Assembly: GCA_965230495.1 (NCBI GenBank)
Contig: OZ246004.1
Span: forward strand, 2,170,001 to 2,234,000
Origin: JACJYM01 sp965230495
GTDB taxonomy: Bacteria; Bacteroidota; Bacteroidia; Chitinophagales; Saprospiraceae
Reading direction: 5' to 3'
DNA length: 64,000 nucleotides
Position numbers and translations under genes: made by a program
The notes under the pieces: generated by a model
The model's database searches: none
What the model was told of the DNA's origin: nothing
The model's input: only the letters and a program-made list of their open reading frames with translations
Part shown: piece after piece, positions 1 to 9,862 of the stretch
How the letters are laid out: every line of letters begins with the position of its first letter
Position numbering within the stretch: the stretch's first letter is position 1

Positions 1-3000
1 AAAATGTAATAGTCCCTGACATGAATGACGACTTCATTAATGTTCCTATCTCAGCAATAGTTGAAGCCGGAGACCAATTTGCAGTAGAAGTAACTGTACC
101 TGGGGCTCTTTTTAGTGGTTTTGTAATGGGAACAAATTTCGGAGGTGAAACTGCAGATTCTTACTTATCATCTGTAGTGTGTGGAGTTCCTCAACCACAA
201 ACTTTCTCAACTTTGGGTTATCCAAATGAAAGTCTTGTTATGGCCGTAAACGGATATAAATCTTCGACAAGAATTTATCAGACTTCAGGTAATTATCAGT
301 TTGGTGAAGAATTTCCAATAGGAAATCATAACCTTGGTTTTGAGGTAATAGATGCTGCTGGTAATACTTCACAATGTTCTTTTACAGTAAGTGTAGTAGG
401 TGTTAATCCAAGTACAGGTGCTATCGCATGTAATGATTTGGTTCAAATATCTCTGGACACCGAATGCGAAGAAACGGTTACTGCCGATCAAATTTTGGAA
501 GGGGGTTTCTACGGATGTTTTGACAACTACATTGTTGACATAGAAGATGCACAAGGTAATAGCATAGGCGATGTGGTGACTGCTGATCATATTGGTCAAA
601 CACTTAAGGTTACAGTAACAAATGCCAATGGAAATTCTTGTTGGGGAGAAATTCTAATCGAGGATAAATTTCCTCCGGCACTCGAATGCTTAGAAGTATA
701 TACTAGTTGTACTGGTGATCTAACACCTGGTTCAGATTTGGGTCACATGTTAACATTTCCATCAAACATAGTCGATGGTTCTTTAAATGCATCTGCTCCT
801 AATAGTAAAACATTCTATGTTGATGTATTTGGATTAAATAAGTCGACGTTAACAGATCTTAATGTGGAAATAGGAGTTACACATACTAATCCTAACGAGT
901 TAGTGGCAAGCATAACTTCTCCTACTGGACATACGATAAATTTATTTAACAGCATAGCTGCAAGCTGTCCTGGAAATAATATGATGATTACATTAGATGA
1001 TGAAGCATTTTACACATATGCAGATTTACAATCCTTCTGTGATACTACTGATCCTGCAGTTCATGGTATTTTCAGATCAGCTGATCCTCTCAGCAACTAT
1101 GACGGAATAGATCCAAACGGAACATGGGCCATCACTATCGCAGATCTTGCAGCAGGAAATGGTGGAGATGTAAGCAGTGTAAAATTAATCATACAAGAAA
1201 ATGGAGGTACGGTTACTCTACCTACCTCAAAAGATGTGACTTATACAGTGGATGATGATGTATATACTGTACAAGGCTTAGATGAATGTGGTGAAGCTAC
1301 CCTATCATATACAGATGAAGTTCTTGAAGAAGATTGTAATAGCATCTACCTACAAGTAATAGCAAGAACCTGGTTTGCACACGATGCTCAAGGTAATATA
1401 TCTGAATCCTGCATTCAGACAATATATGTATATCGAAATGGCCTTGCTACCCTAACCTGGCCCGCTGATAGAGACGACGTTCAAGCTGATGCTCTCAATT
1501 GTTTGCTATGGGGAGAAACTGTTCCTGGACCGGATGTAACAGGATATCCTACTGGTGATTTGTGTTCTAATGTTCAAATATTTGATCCAGAAGACACACG
1601 TATTGACATATGTCCTAAATCATACAAAATAATTAGAAAATGGCGTGTCTTAGAATGGTGTACAAGTGAAGTAAGAGAACACAATCAAATTATCAAAGTT
1701 ATTGATGAAGAAGGTCCGCAAATGGTTTGTCCGGATGATATAACTCTATCTGCAAATGCTGATGAATGTGAAACAACAGTAACAATAGATAGACCAGAAA
1801 TAACTAGTGAGTGCAGCGATAATTTAACTTACAGACTTTATTATCTACAAGCTACTCATGACGGAACACCTGATCCAGATGGTTTTTACATAGATGATAA
1901 TGTAGTAAATGGTCAAACAATCACCGGAGTTCCTTTTGGAAATACATGGGTTAAATGGGAAGTTACAGACGAATGTAACAATACTAATAGCTGCTTCTTT
2001 ACTATTACAGTTATAGATGACGCTCCTCCGGTAGCTGTGTGTGACGAATTTACAAAGGTAGCCGTTGGAAGTGACGGATTGGGTGTAATCAAAGCAAATA
2101 CATTTGATGACGGATCTCATGACAATTGCGGTGAAATAACTTGGGAAGTGAGAAAAATGACTGATAAATGTGGTATCAGCGGTACCAGCTACCGAGATGA
2201 GGTTTTCTTCTGTTGTGCAGAAATTGGAGATGTAGTTATGGTTCAGTTCAAAATTGAAGATGAATTCAATAATGAAAATTCATGCATGGTTGAGGTATCA
2301 GTAGAAGACAAACTTCCTCCTTATATAACTGATTGTCCTGAAGATATTACTATAGATTGTCACGAAGATTATACAGATACTTCCATTACGGGAATGGCAA
2401 TTGGTATTGACAATTGTCAAGTGACCGATTTATCCTTTGAAGATTCAGGTGATGTGGATAATTGTGGAAGAGGTACTATAAGAAGAACATGGACAATAGT
2501 TGATCATGCCGGCTTTAAAAATAGTTGTACACAGTATATCACTCTAGAGGATATGGACCCATTTGACTCGGATGATATTAACTGGCCAAATGATTACAAA
2601 GCATTTACTTGTGGTACAAACTTAAATCCGGAAAACTTACCAGACAGTAGTGCATACCCTATCATAGATGACGACATATGTGCATTAACCGCAGCCACTT
2701 ATAAAGATCAGTTATTCAGTTTTGTTGATGAGTCCTGTTTAAAAATATTGAGAACATGGACCGTAATAGATTGGTGTACCTACGATGAAAACAATCCTAC
2801 TCTTGGAGAAGGTTATTTCCAACACTTACAAGTGATCAAGCTTGAAAATACTGTGGCACCAACCATAGTAACAAGTTGTGAAGATATCAAAGTATCTAGT
2901 TTTGGAGCATGTGGTGATGTAGTTGAATTAACTTTGAAAGCGGAGGATGACTGTACGGCTGAAGATGATTTAAATTATAGCTGGACGGTAGATGCGAATA

Positions 3001-4706
3001 ATGATGGTTCTATAGATTTTGGTGGATCAACTAATACGATGAAAAGATATTACGATGATGGTACGCACAAGATATATTGGAGAGTAGAAGACAAATGTGG
3101 CAATGTGACCACATGTGCCTATTTGTTTGTTGTGTTAGACGGTAAAAAACCTACACCATATTGTAGAAGTTCTGTCACCACAGTTGTAATGAATAACAAC
3201 GGGCAAGTTGATATTTGGGCATCTGACTTCGATTTGGGAAGTACGGACAACTGTACTCCTCAAGATGAACTAAGATTATCATTTTCAACAAATGTGAATC
3301 AAACTAGTTTGACATTCACATGTAATGATATACCTGACGGTCAGGAAATGTATATTCCTGTGGAAATGTATGTGACTGACAATGCTGGAAACTATGATTT
3401 CTGTTCTGTAGGAGTAATCCTTCAAGATAATGAAGGTGATGCTTGTCCTGACAATAATCTAGGTAACATTTTTACCTCAGGAAGAATAGTATCTGAAAAT
3501 AACGAACCACTTTCAGGAGTAGAAGTTACAATTGATGCTAATTTACCAGAGTTTCCAAGAATAATGAACACCATTGGTGATGGCAACTATGTCTTCAACG
3601 ACTTGCCAATAGGACAAGACTATACAGTATCCGCACTAAACGATAATGATATATTAAACGGTGTTAGTACATTGGATATAGTATTAATTCAAAGGCATAT
3701 ATTAAATCTGGCGAATTTAGATTCACCTTACAAAGTCATTGCTTCGGACATTAATAATGACGAAAAGGTCTCTGCCTCAGACCTATCAAAGTTAAGAAAG
3801 TTAATTCTAGGAGTTGATGCTGGCTTTGATAATGGTCAATCTTCTTGGAGATTTATAAAAGAACATAATGGAATTAATGATCAGACTGATCCATTCCCTT
3901 TCCTTGAAGTACTTGAGCATGAGAACCTACAAATTAGTGCCAACAATCAAAATTTCGTTGGTGTTAAGATAGGAGATGTAAACGATTCTAAAGTGATTAA
4001 TGCCAAGCAGTCGAAATCAGAGACAAGAAGCAGTCAGAAAATGACTGTTGAAATACCACAAATGATTGTTGACAAAAATACAAGTGTAGAAATACCTTTC
4101 TTTGCAAATGAGATTAGCAAATATGAAGGTTTTCAATATACTTTGGAGTTCGATCAAAATGTTATGGTATTCGAAGAAATAGTATATACAGACTCAAATT
4201 TCTCAGCAGATAATTTTGGAGTCCATAATACTGATCAAGGTCAAATCACTGTAAGCTGGAACGGCAATGTGGAAGACAACGAAAATGCACAATTTGCTAT
4301 TCGATTTACAGCGTTGAAGAGCTTCGATGCAAGTGAAGAGCTATATATTACTTCTTCAGCAACTGCTGCCGAGGCATATGATCATGACTTAAATATTTAT
4401 GACATTACACTTTCTAGCGTAAGAGATGTAAAAGAAGAGTTAGAAGGATTCCAGATCTATCAAAACAGACCGAACCCTTTTAACAATAGAACGACAATTT
4501 CTTATCATATCCCATCCGACGATGAAGTAAAGATCAAGATATTTGATATTAACGGTAAGTTGATTTATGCTCATCAGGAATATGCTAAGAAAGGACAAAA
4601 TAGTCTTGAGATAAATATCGAAAATATAGGGGTCACAGGTGTTTTATATTATGAAATAGAATATAGAAACCAAAGATTATCCAAAAGAATGTTGAGTATA
4701 GATTAG
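1..4706 (+). CDS. Giant secreted HYR/P-domain protein with dockerin-like and T9SS sorting domains (5' partial)
   Basis: The frame is open to the left edge, so the true start lies outside the window; the first internal ATG is at 21. The visible 1,560 or so residues hold many Cys-rich beta-sandwich repeats of HYR/Ig type. Counting from the ATG, a proprotein-convertase P-domain-like segment (about 255-395) contains the motif DPNGTWAITIAD. Near residue 1240 a dockerin-like stretch (SDINNDEKVSASDLSKLRK) is followed by a cohesin-like domain, and the last 80 residues are a type A T9SS sorting domain beginning near YQNRPNPFNNRT. The protein is inferred to be exported across the outer membrane by T9SS and to be surface-bound or released. 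A paralogue starts at 61919. No enzymatic domain is visible. The family assignment is firm; the role (adhesin or matrix protein) is inference. Confidence 0.9.
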   Translation, partial: NVIVPDMNDDFINVPISAIVEAGDQFAVEVTVPGALFSGFVMGTNFGGETADSYLSSVVCGVPQPQTFSTLGYPNESLVMAVNGYKSSTRIYQTSGNYQFGEEFPIGNHNLGFEVIDAAGNTSQCSFTVSVVGVNPSTGAIACNDLVQISLDTECEETVTADQILEGGFYGCFDNYIVDIEDAQGNSIGDVVTADHIGQTLKVTVTNANGNSCWGEILIEDKFPPALECLEVYTSCTGDLTPGSDLGHMLTFPSNIVDGSLNASAPNSKTFYVDVFGLNKSTLTDLNVEIGVTHTNPNELVASITSPTGHTINLFNSIAASCPGNNMMITLDDEAFYTYADLQSFCDTTDPAVHGIFRSADPLSNYDGIDPNGTWAITIADLAAGNGGDVSSVKLIIQENGGTVTLPTSKDVTYTVDDDVYTVQGLDECGEATLSYTDEVLEEDCNSIYLQVIARTWFAHDAQGNISESCIQTIYVYRNGLATLTWPADRDDVQADALNCLLWGETVPGPDVTGYPTGDLCSNVQIFDPEDTRIDICPKSYKIIRKWRVLEWCTSEVREHNQIIKVIDEEGPQMVCPDDITLSANADECETTVTIDRPEITSECSDNLTYRLYYLQATHDGTPDPDGFYIDDNVVNGQTITGVPFGNTWVKWEVTDECNNTNSCFFTITVIDDAPPVAVCDEFTKVAVGSDGLGVIKANTFDDGSHDNCGEITWEVRKMTDKCGISGTSYRDEVFFCCAEIGDVVMVQFKIEDEFNNENSCMVEVSVEDKLPPYITDCPEDITIDCHEDYTDTSITGMAIGIDNCQVTDLSFEDSGDVDNCGRGTIRRTWTIVDHAGFKNSCTQYITLEDMDPFDSDDINWPNDYKAFTCGTNLNPENLPDSSAYPIIDDDICALTAATYKDQLFSFVDESCLKILRTWTVIDWCTYDENNPTLGEGYFQHLQVIKLENTVAPTIVTSCEDIKVSSFGACGDVVELTLKAEDDCTAEDDLNYSWTVDANNDGSIDFGGSTNTMKRYYDDGTHKIYWRVEDKCGNVTTCAYLFVVLDGKKPTPYCRSSVTTVVMNNNGQVDIWASDFDLGSTDNCTPQDELRLSFSTNVNQTSLTFTCNDIPDGQEMYIPVEMYVTDNAGNYDFCSVGVILQDNEGDACPDNNLGNIFTSGRIVSENNEPLSGVEVTIDANLPEFPRIMNTIGDGNYVFNDLPIGQDYTVSALNDNDILNGVSTLDIVLIQRHILNLANLDSPYKVIASDINNDEKVSASDLSKLRKLILGVDAGFDNGQSSWRFIKEHNGINDQTDPFPFLEVLEHENLQISANNQNFVGVKIGDVNDSKVINAKQSKSETRSSQKMTVEIPQMIVDKNTSVEIPFFANEISKYEGFQYTLEFDQNVMVFEEIVYTDSNFSADNFGVHNTDQGQITVSWNGNVEDNENAQFAIRFTALKSFDASEELYITSSATAAEAYDHDLNIYDITLSSVRDVKEELEGFQIYQNRPNPFNNRTTISYHIPSDDEVKIKIFDINGKLIYAHQEYAKKGQNSLEINIENIGVTGVLYYEIEYRNQRLSKRMLSID

Positions 4707-4730
4707 AGTAAATTAAGATTAGAATTTGAA

Positions 4731-4756
4731 TACCCCGTCGAACTTTCGGCGGGGTA
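4731..4756 (+). terminator. Rho-independent terminator after the giant secreted gene
   Basis: The arms TACCCCG and CGGGGTA form a GC-rich hairpin with further pairing inside (TCG with CGG), followed directly by TTTT. It lies 25 bp after the stop codon at 4706 and 19 bp before folK. It should separate transcription of the secreted protein from folK, although folK has almost no room for its own promoter downstream of it. Confidence 0.85.
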
Positions 4757-4774
4757 TTTTACATTTATTATAGT

Positions 4775-5266
4775 ATGAAAGCAATATTAGGATTGGGCAC
4801 AAACATTGGAAACCGGGCAAAAAATCTTGCCGAAGCCATTGCCATGCTGGATAAGATCGGAAAAATTGAAAAAGCCTCAAAGCTCTATGAGACTAAACCT
4901 TGGAGAGTCACAAATCAGGATGATTTCTTGAATCAAGCCCTCATCATCAATTATGACAAATCTCCTTCTATCCTTTTGAGTGAAACACAAAGTATTGAAA
5001 AAACACTGGGAAGAACCAAAACTCGAAAATGGGGTCCCCGACTTATAGATATTGATATTCTATTTATAGGCCAGAAAATAATTAGATCTTCTCAATTACA
5101 AATCCCTCATCCCCGAATTACAAAAAGAAATTTCGTACTGGTTCCTTTAAACGAAATCGCACCTCACTTTAGACACCCAATATATAAAAAGAACATATCA
5201 GAATTACTCTCCCTATGCCCGGACCCTACTGACGTAAGATTATATCACAAAAGTGAAAAATTATAA
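4775..5266 (+). CDS. folK: 2-amino-4-hydroxy-6-hydroxymethyldihydropteridine pyrophosphokinase (HPPK)
   Basis: This 163-residue protein has the usual length of a monofunctional HPPK, which transfers pyrophosphate from ATP to 6-hydroxymethyl-7,8-dihydropterin in cytosolic folate synthesis. The N-terminus LGLGTNIGNR is the pterin-binding strand and turn. The family signature is seen as KWGPRLIDIDILF near residues 85-100 and is followed by IPHPRITKRNFVLVPL. The ATG at 4775 fits the start of the conserved fold. No other folate gene is adjacent, so it appears to stand alone between a terminator and a small membrane-protein gene. Confidence 0.95.
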   Translation: MKAILGLGTNIGNRAKNLAEAIAMLDKIGKIEKASKLYETKPWRVTNQDDFLNQALIINYDKSPSILLSETQSIEKTLGRTKTRKWGPRLIDIDILFIGQKIIRSSQLQIPHPRITKRNFVLVPLNEIAPHFRHPIYKKNISELLSLCPDPTDVRLYHKSEKL

Positions 5267-5363
5267 ATATTTATATCGTATAATATTTTAACTTCAAGTA
5301 AATATTTTAAAATATTAGTTTTTTATTTATATTTATGTTTTTAACAATCAAAACACAGACATT

Positions 5364-5654
5364 ATGGACTTAGGTTTAATTATCCAACTCATTAGTGGAG
5401 CTTTAGGAGGAAATTTAGGTGGAGCTCTTTTCAAAAATCTTAATTTAGGAACACTTTGGAACTCTGTTGCCGGTATATTAGGTGGCGGTATTGGAGGAAA
5501 AGTATTAGGTATGATATCAGGTAGTGCTGCAGCTGCGGCGGAAAGCACAAGTATGGATATAGGAAGTATTTTAGCAAGTGTTGCCGGAGGTGGTATTGGA
5601 GGAACTGTATTGATGGCAATAGTTGGATTTATCAAGAAAATGATGAATAAATAG
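5364..5654 (+). CDS. Small glycine-rich membrane protein
   Basis: This 96-residue protein is made almost entirely of Gly/Ala-rich hydrophobic segments: GALGGNLGGALF (about 13-24), ILGGGIGGKVLGMISG (38-53) and VAGGGIGGTVLMAIVGF (73-89). It ends in a basic tail KKMMNK. The GxxxG-like spacing suggests two or three packed transmembrane helices. Similar short Gly-rich proteins of unknown function occur in many bacteria; I cannot name a function. The reverse-strand frame over the same DNA is a low-complexity proline shadow. An AT-rich 97-bp leader precedes it and a strong terminator follows. Confidence 0.7.
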   Translation: MDLGLIIQLISGALGGNLGGALFKNLNLGTLWNSVAGILGGGIGGKVLGMISGSAAAAAESTSMDIGSILASVAGGGIGGTVLMAIVGFIKKMMNK

Positions 5655-5705
5655 GATACATCCTATTCAGTTTAGTTTGAAAGATAAAATAAGTTAAATT
5701 AATAA

Positions 5706-5729
5706 GGCTGCCAATCATGATTGGCAGCC
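5706..5729. terminator. Perfect hairpin terminator shared by 5364 gene and rnpB
   Basis: The arms GGCTGCCAATCA and TGATTGGCAGCC form a perfect 12-bp self-complementary hairpin. It is followed by TATTTTATT on the plus strand and by TTATT on the minus strand. It lies between the small membrane gene and the 3' end of the convergent RNase P RNA gene, so it can stop transcription in both directions. Confidence 0.85.
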
Positions 5730-5737
5730 TATTTTAT

Positions 5738-6082
5738 TGTCATAAGCCGGATTCTGTACTCAGCAAAGCTGAGTGTCTGTCATTTATCTACGCTGCCTAC
5801 CCCAATTGATGCCTTATGACAAATAGCGAGCAACTATCTCCTTCCTCAAGAAGGACCAATTTATACATGGCATTTCAATCCACAAGGTTTACCCATCTTC
5901 TATATTACTATAAAAGATCGTGAGCTCTTACCTCACGTTTTCACCCTTACCCCGATGATAACATCTGAGGCGGTTATTTTCTGCGGCACTTTCTGTCTAT
6001 GTCTTCACATAGCCCAGCCGTTAGCTGGTGTGGTGCTCTACATTGTCCGGACTTTCCTCATAAAAATTTATGCGACAGACTG
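5738..6082 (-). ncRNA. rnpB: RNase P RNA (class A)
   Basis: Read on the minus strand, the 5' part carries GAGGAAAGTCCGGAC (complement at about 6046-6060), the P4 5' hallmark of bacterial RNase P RNA. The middle has GGTAAGGGTGAAA (about 5940-5952), and the 3' end has ACAGAATCCGGCTTAT (about 5741-5756), the universal closing segment. The length of roughly 345 nt fits class A RNA. It is the catalytic subunit that matures tRNA 5' ends. The ends are set by the -7 box just upstream on the right and by the hairpin at 5706-5729, and may be off by about 10 nt. Confidence 0.97.
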
Positions 6083-6088
6083 ACAGCA

Positions 6089-6096
6089 CAAAGATA
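6089..6096 (-). promoter_or_regulatory. -7 box of the rnpB promoter
   Basis: The minus strand reads TATCTTTG, an exact match to the Bacteroidetes -7 consensus TAnnTTTG, about 10 nt upstream of the inferred 5' end of RNase P RNA. I do not see a -33 TTG at the standard spacing. Confidence 0.6.
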
Positions 6097-6254
6097 GCAC
6101 CTCTTTAGCCCGTACCGTGTTATTGAAAAGCAAAAAATTAACAATAATTCACATGGCAATAAGAAATAATGTGTATTATCCTTATTTTTAACACTTAATT
6201 AAGATATTTGCAGCTATCCTGAATAAGAAGCTATCCATATTATCGATATTATTC

Positions 6255-9200
6255 TTGTTGGTAAGTAGTACGTTATATTACTTGCATTACTCCGAGTGTC
6301 ACCCAACAACTGTAAAAGCTGAGCTTACTGAGCTATTACAATCTCGATACCAACAAGATTCAAAGAACTTTATAAATGGCATAGTTGATAAAAACTTTGG
6401 CTCTCTTGATGATTCTCCATTTAAAATAGTCGTAAAAAAAGGCGGACAACCCATATATTGGAATAGCACACTCAATAACTATAAAGAGTATAAATCAAAA
6501 AGTCACAAAAGTTTTACATGTCACTTTTACCTTGACCTAAAAGATCCCGTTAGTTTACGCCGTTTTGAAAAAAAGGCCAGCTACGACTGGATTGAAGACA
6601 GGTTTATCCCCAGATCATCTATTACATTAAAAAAGATATCACTTGTCTTCTTTCTTCTCTTTTTATCTATTACGGTTTTATTTATTCTGGGTCCATTTCT
6701 GAAGTCCCATCCTCCCCTATTGGTTATCACGGGTTATTTCGTTGCTGCCTCGGTTTCAATATTCGTTTCAGTATATTTATATGGGACCTCCATATTTAAT
6801 CTCGATAGTGATTTAAGTATACACAATGTACTTCAACTAAACACCATATGCATTTTTCTTATATATTTTGCCTCACTAATTGTTACTCAAGGGCAGAGAT
6901 ATATCAGTTTATTCTATCGTTCCAGTCATAAATATGTCTACCAAGTTGTTTCACTTGGTATTTCAGTTTTATTGATGGTTGGCATTATAAAGCTGCTCAA
7001 CTACTTCGTTATTTCTGAAAACATCAAATTTGATTATAACAATGTACTTATACTGGATAAATCTTCCATTGCCTCCTTAATACTTACGTTGATATTATCC
7101 ATATTGGTATACTATACTCATTATCTTCTTTTCAAAACATCAGAACATAGTTATTTTAAAGGTGCTCAAAATAGTCTTATTAGTCTTGCGGCCATTATCC
7201 TCTGTACAGTAGTTTGTCTTTATGGCAACTACCCTATCGTTCCGTTGTTGGTTTTCTTTATAGCATATTTTTTAATATTAGAACTCTTTGTCGAATCATC
7301 CATACGTAATATCACCTCTATGTTATGGTGGCTGATACTTTACAGTGCCTTCATATCCACTAATTTGTTCTACGTGGGATTAAAGAACGACATTAAAACA
7401 AGAAGCACTCGCCTGGCCAAATTGTATTCATACCCAACGGATATTAACCACATCAAAAAGATATCAAAAGACATTATTCAATTAGATTTGATTTATAATT
7501 TATCTAAACTGCCCTACCCTGCGAAGCCTAATAAAAGTGATTTTGAAGATTTCGCCCTTAGCTTAACACAGGATATATTCCAAAATTCCAAATGGAAAAT
7601 TCATGATATACAGGTTTTCGACCAAACCAGATCTTCTATCTTTCTCAATAGTTTTTCTGATTTTACGAAAATAGAGAAAACCATAGCCCTTTCAGATCGT
7701 ATGGATAAAAACATCTACTTCCATCCTTTTTCCAACATGTACTATTTGGTTTATGACATTTCGAACCCTAACTACGATGATGCTCCTTTTACCATGTATA
7801 TTAGCTTAAAAAACATTCATCATGATCAAGAGAAATCCGATGATCTGAATTATGTAATCATCACTGAAAATCATATTGTCGAAAAACACCTTGATGTCGC
7901 AAGTACCACAATTAGTGTCAAACCTGAAAGCATAAAAGAAAATACCATCGTGGATGATCTGTCTTTTGTAGTACATGAAGTAGAAGATTATAGATTTGTC
8001 AGCTTCAGGAAGATAGCCGGACTTATCAAACCTATCTCTTTTTTCTCCTTCATTTTTACTTTAGGGGGAATCTTGTTGGCATTGTTCACTTATTTGAATA
8101 CAAAATATTCTTTCCTTCCTCAAGATATTGACTTAAAATATTTTACCAAGTCTTCATTAAAAGGTAGGATTCAACTTACAATTGTATTGTTAATCGTCTT
8201 TTCCTTTATAATCATTGGTTTTATCACTGCCATTTATTTTAAAACTGTCTTCGATACTAATCAAAAAAATACAAGAACCAAGGAAATAGCTACCATCATA
8301 TCAAGTATAGAAAGTGCAACCCAAAGCAGTCCTGACATCAATGCCGCTAATGAAATCACTAGTCAAAAGCTGCCGGAATTAGCAAATCTGCACAATGTAA
8401 GTCTGAGTTTCTTCAATACCAAAGGACAATTGGTAAGTCAAAAAAACACCAATTCAGCTCCTACTATGGTTAATTATGATATTTTAAGTAAAATATTACG
8501 AAATAAACGCTCGTATACACAATACGATGATTCCGACGCATATCAGACTACTTACACCCCGTTGAGACTTTCAAAAAACAGAAGACTAAGGGGTATCCTG
8601 CAGGTATCTTATAATAAAAAAGATCCTACAGTGCGAAGCATTATTGATTTTGTAGGAACCATCCTTAATGTATATATCTTTCTTTTCTTACTGGCAGGAG
8701 CCATATCTATCGCTATATCCAATAGCATTACCAAACCTTTGAGTCAGCTAGGTGATAAACTAAGGAAATTTAAACTAGGTAAAGAAAATCAATCTCTTGA
8801 ATGGTCGGGAAATGATGAGATAGGCATGCTTATCAATGACTACAACAATCTGATTGAAGAATTGGCTCAAAGTGCAGCCTTGCTCGCGAAAACTGAGAGA
8901 GACACGGCATGGAGAGAAATGGCCAAGCAAGTAGCTCATGAGATTAAAAACCCTCTAACTCCCATGAAGCTCAGCATCCAATATTTAGAAAAAGCAATTA
9001 AGTTAAATCCTGAAAACGCGGATCAGCTAATCAAAAGAATATCCTCTACTTTGATCGAACAAATTGAAAACCTAAGTCAAATAGCCAGTGAATTCTCGAA
9101 CTTCGCTAAAATGCCCTCTACCAATAATGAAAAAGTCTTACTAAATCAAGTGGTCGAAACTATACACGATCTATTTAGAAAAAGAGAGGACGTCCAAGTT

Positions 9201-9596
9201 GTGCTACACGAACCGATAGAAGACATGATTGTATATGCGGATAAAAACCAATTGGTAAGAATACTTAACAATCTAGTCAAAAATGCTCTACAGGCTATTC
9301 CACCCGATAAAAAAGGGAAAATAGAAATAAGCCTTCAAAAGGAAGGTAAGAGAGCTAAAATAACCGTAAAAGATAATGGCACCGGTATTCCAATGGCTAT
9401 GCAGGCAAAAGTATTTACTCCAAACTTCACTACAAAAAATAGTGGTACCGGATTGGGATTAGCTATATCTGCCAATATGATAGACACTATGGATGGCAAT
9501 ATATATTTCGAGACTGAAGAAAACGTAGGCACTTCTTTTCACGTCGAATTGCCTTTGATGAGACTAGAAGATGATGGCAATGCCATTATTCTTTAG
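6255..9596 (+). CDS. NtrY-like membrane sensor histidine kinase
   Basis: The N-terminal half has many hydrophobic helices (about residues 130-385). An extracytoplasmic region follows, then more membrane helices (about 600-680 and 805-825), a HAMP linker (about 825-880) and the kinase core. The phospho-acceptor His is about residue 895 in VAHEIKNPLTPM. The N box NLVKNALQA lies near 1005, the G1 box DNGTGIP near 1041 and the G2 box GTGLGLA near 1064. The HEIKNPLTP motif is typical of NtrY-type kinases. Position 6255 is a TTG in the middle of a signal anchor. The open frame extends up to a rare CTG at 6219 that would give MNKKLSILSILFLL, a much better N-terminus. No response regulator is adjacent. 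Confidence 0.9.
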   Translation: MLVSSTLYYLHYSECHPTTVKAELTELLQSRYQQDSKNFINGIVDKNFGSLDDSPFKIVVKKGGQPIYWNSTLNNYKEYKSKSHKSFTCHFYLDLKDPVSLRRFEKKASYDWIEDRFIPRSSITLKKISLVFFLLFLSITVLFILGPFLKSHPPLLVITGYFVAASVSIFVSVYLYGTSIFNLDSDLSIHNVLQLNTICIFLIYFASLIVTQGQRYISLFYRSSHKYVYQVVSLGISVLLMVGIIKLLNYFVISENIKFDYNNVLILDKSSIASLILTLILSILVYYTHYLLFKTSEHSYFKGAQNSLISLAAIILCTVVCLYGNYPIVPLLVFFIAYFLILELFVESSIRNITSMLWWLILYSAFISTNLFYVGLKNDIKTRSTRLAKLYSYPTDINHIKKISKDIIQLDLIYNLSKLPYPAKPNKSDFEDFALSLTQDIFQNSKWKIHDIQVFDQTRSSIFLNSFSDFTKIEKTIALSDRMDKNIYFHPFSNMYYLVYDISNPNYDDAPFTMYISLKNIHHDQEKSDDLNYVIITENHIVEKHLDVASTTISVKPESIKENTIVDDLSFVVHEVEDYRFVSFRKIAGLIKPISFFSFIFTLGGILLALFTYLNTKYSFLPQDIDLKYFTKSSLKGRIQLTIVLLIVFSFIIIGFITAIYFKTVFDTNQKNTRTKEIATIISSIESATQSSPDINAANEITSQKLPELANLHNVSLSFFNTKGQLVSQKNTNSAPTMVNYDILSKILRNKRSYTQYDDSDAYQTTYTPLRLSKNRRLRGILQVSYNKKDPTVRSIIDFVGTILNVYIFLFLLAGAISIAISNSITKPLSQLGDKLRKFKLGKENQSLEWSGNDEIGMLINDYNNLIEELAQSAALLAKTERDTAWREMAKQVAHEIKNPLTPMKLSIQYLEKAIKLNPENADQLIKRISSTLIEQIENLSQIASEFSNFAKMPSTNNEKVLLNQVVETIHDLFRKREDVQVVLHEPIEDMIVYADKNQLVRILNNLVKNALQAIPPDKKGKIEISLQKEGKRAKITVKDNGTGIPMAMQAKVFTPNFTTKNSGTGLGLAISANMIDTMDGNIYFETEENVGTSFHVELPLMRLEDDGNAIIL

Positions 9597-9862
9597 ATAT
9601 CTTTCCACTTGTTTACGTCCTACCAATTCCTTAACTTAGTCTCGTAAAACACCATGATAGTTTGGCTATATACTCAAAAAACCATTAAGTTAATTATCAT
9701 TACTATTTGCATATAAATAGTAAATATTGATTTTGTTATAGTTATAATAAGTAGAATAGCTGATCTTTCTAGGTGTCATTTGGCTAATCTCTACCCTATG
9801 TCTGCGACATATTGAGGGCGAAGCCGTATTTAAATTAATTAACATTCATTACAACTCAACCA
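9597..9862. promoter_or_regulatory. Intergenic region upstream of the integron recombinase, with two perfect inverted repeats
   Basis: This 266-bp stretch has no gene. It holds ACTATTT / AAATAGT (9702-9708 and 9715-9721, 6-nt spacer) and TATGTC / GACATA (9797-9802 and 9806-9811, 3-nt spacer). Either could be an operator for the recombinase gene or a recombinase-binding site. I see no clear TAnnTTTG promoter pair. Confidence 0.4.

Noticed and set aside
5348..5635. Minus-strand proline-rich frame opposite the Gly-rich membrane gene
   Set aside because: It is the low-complexity complement of a Gly-rich coding sequence, with no independent support.
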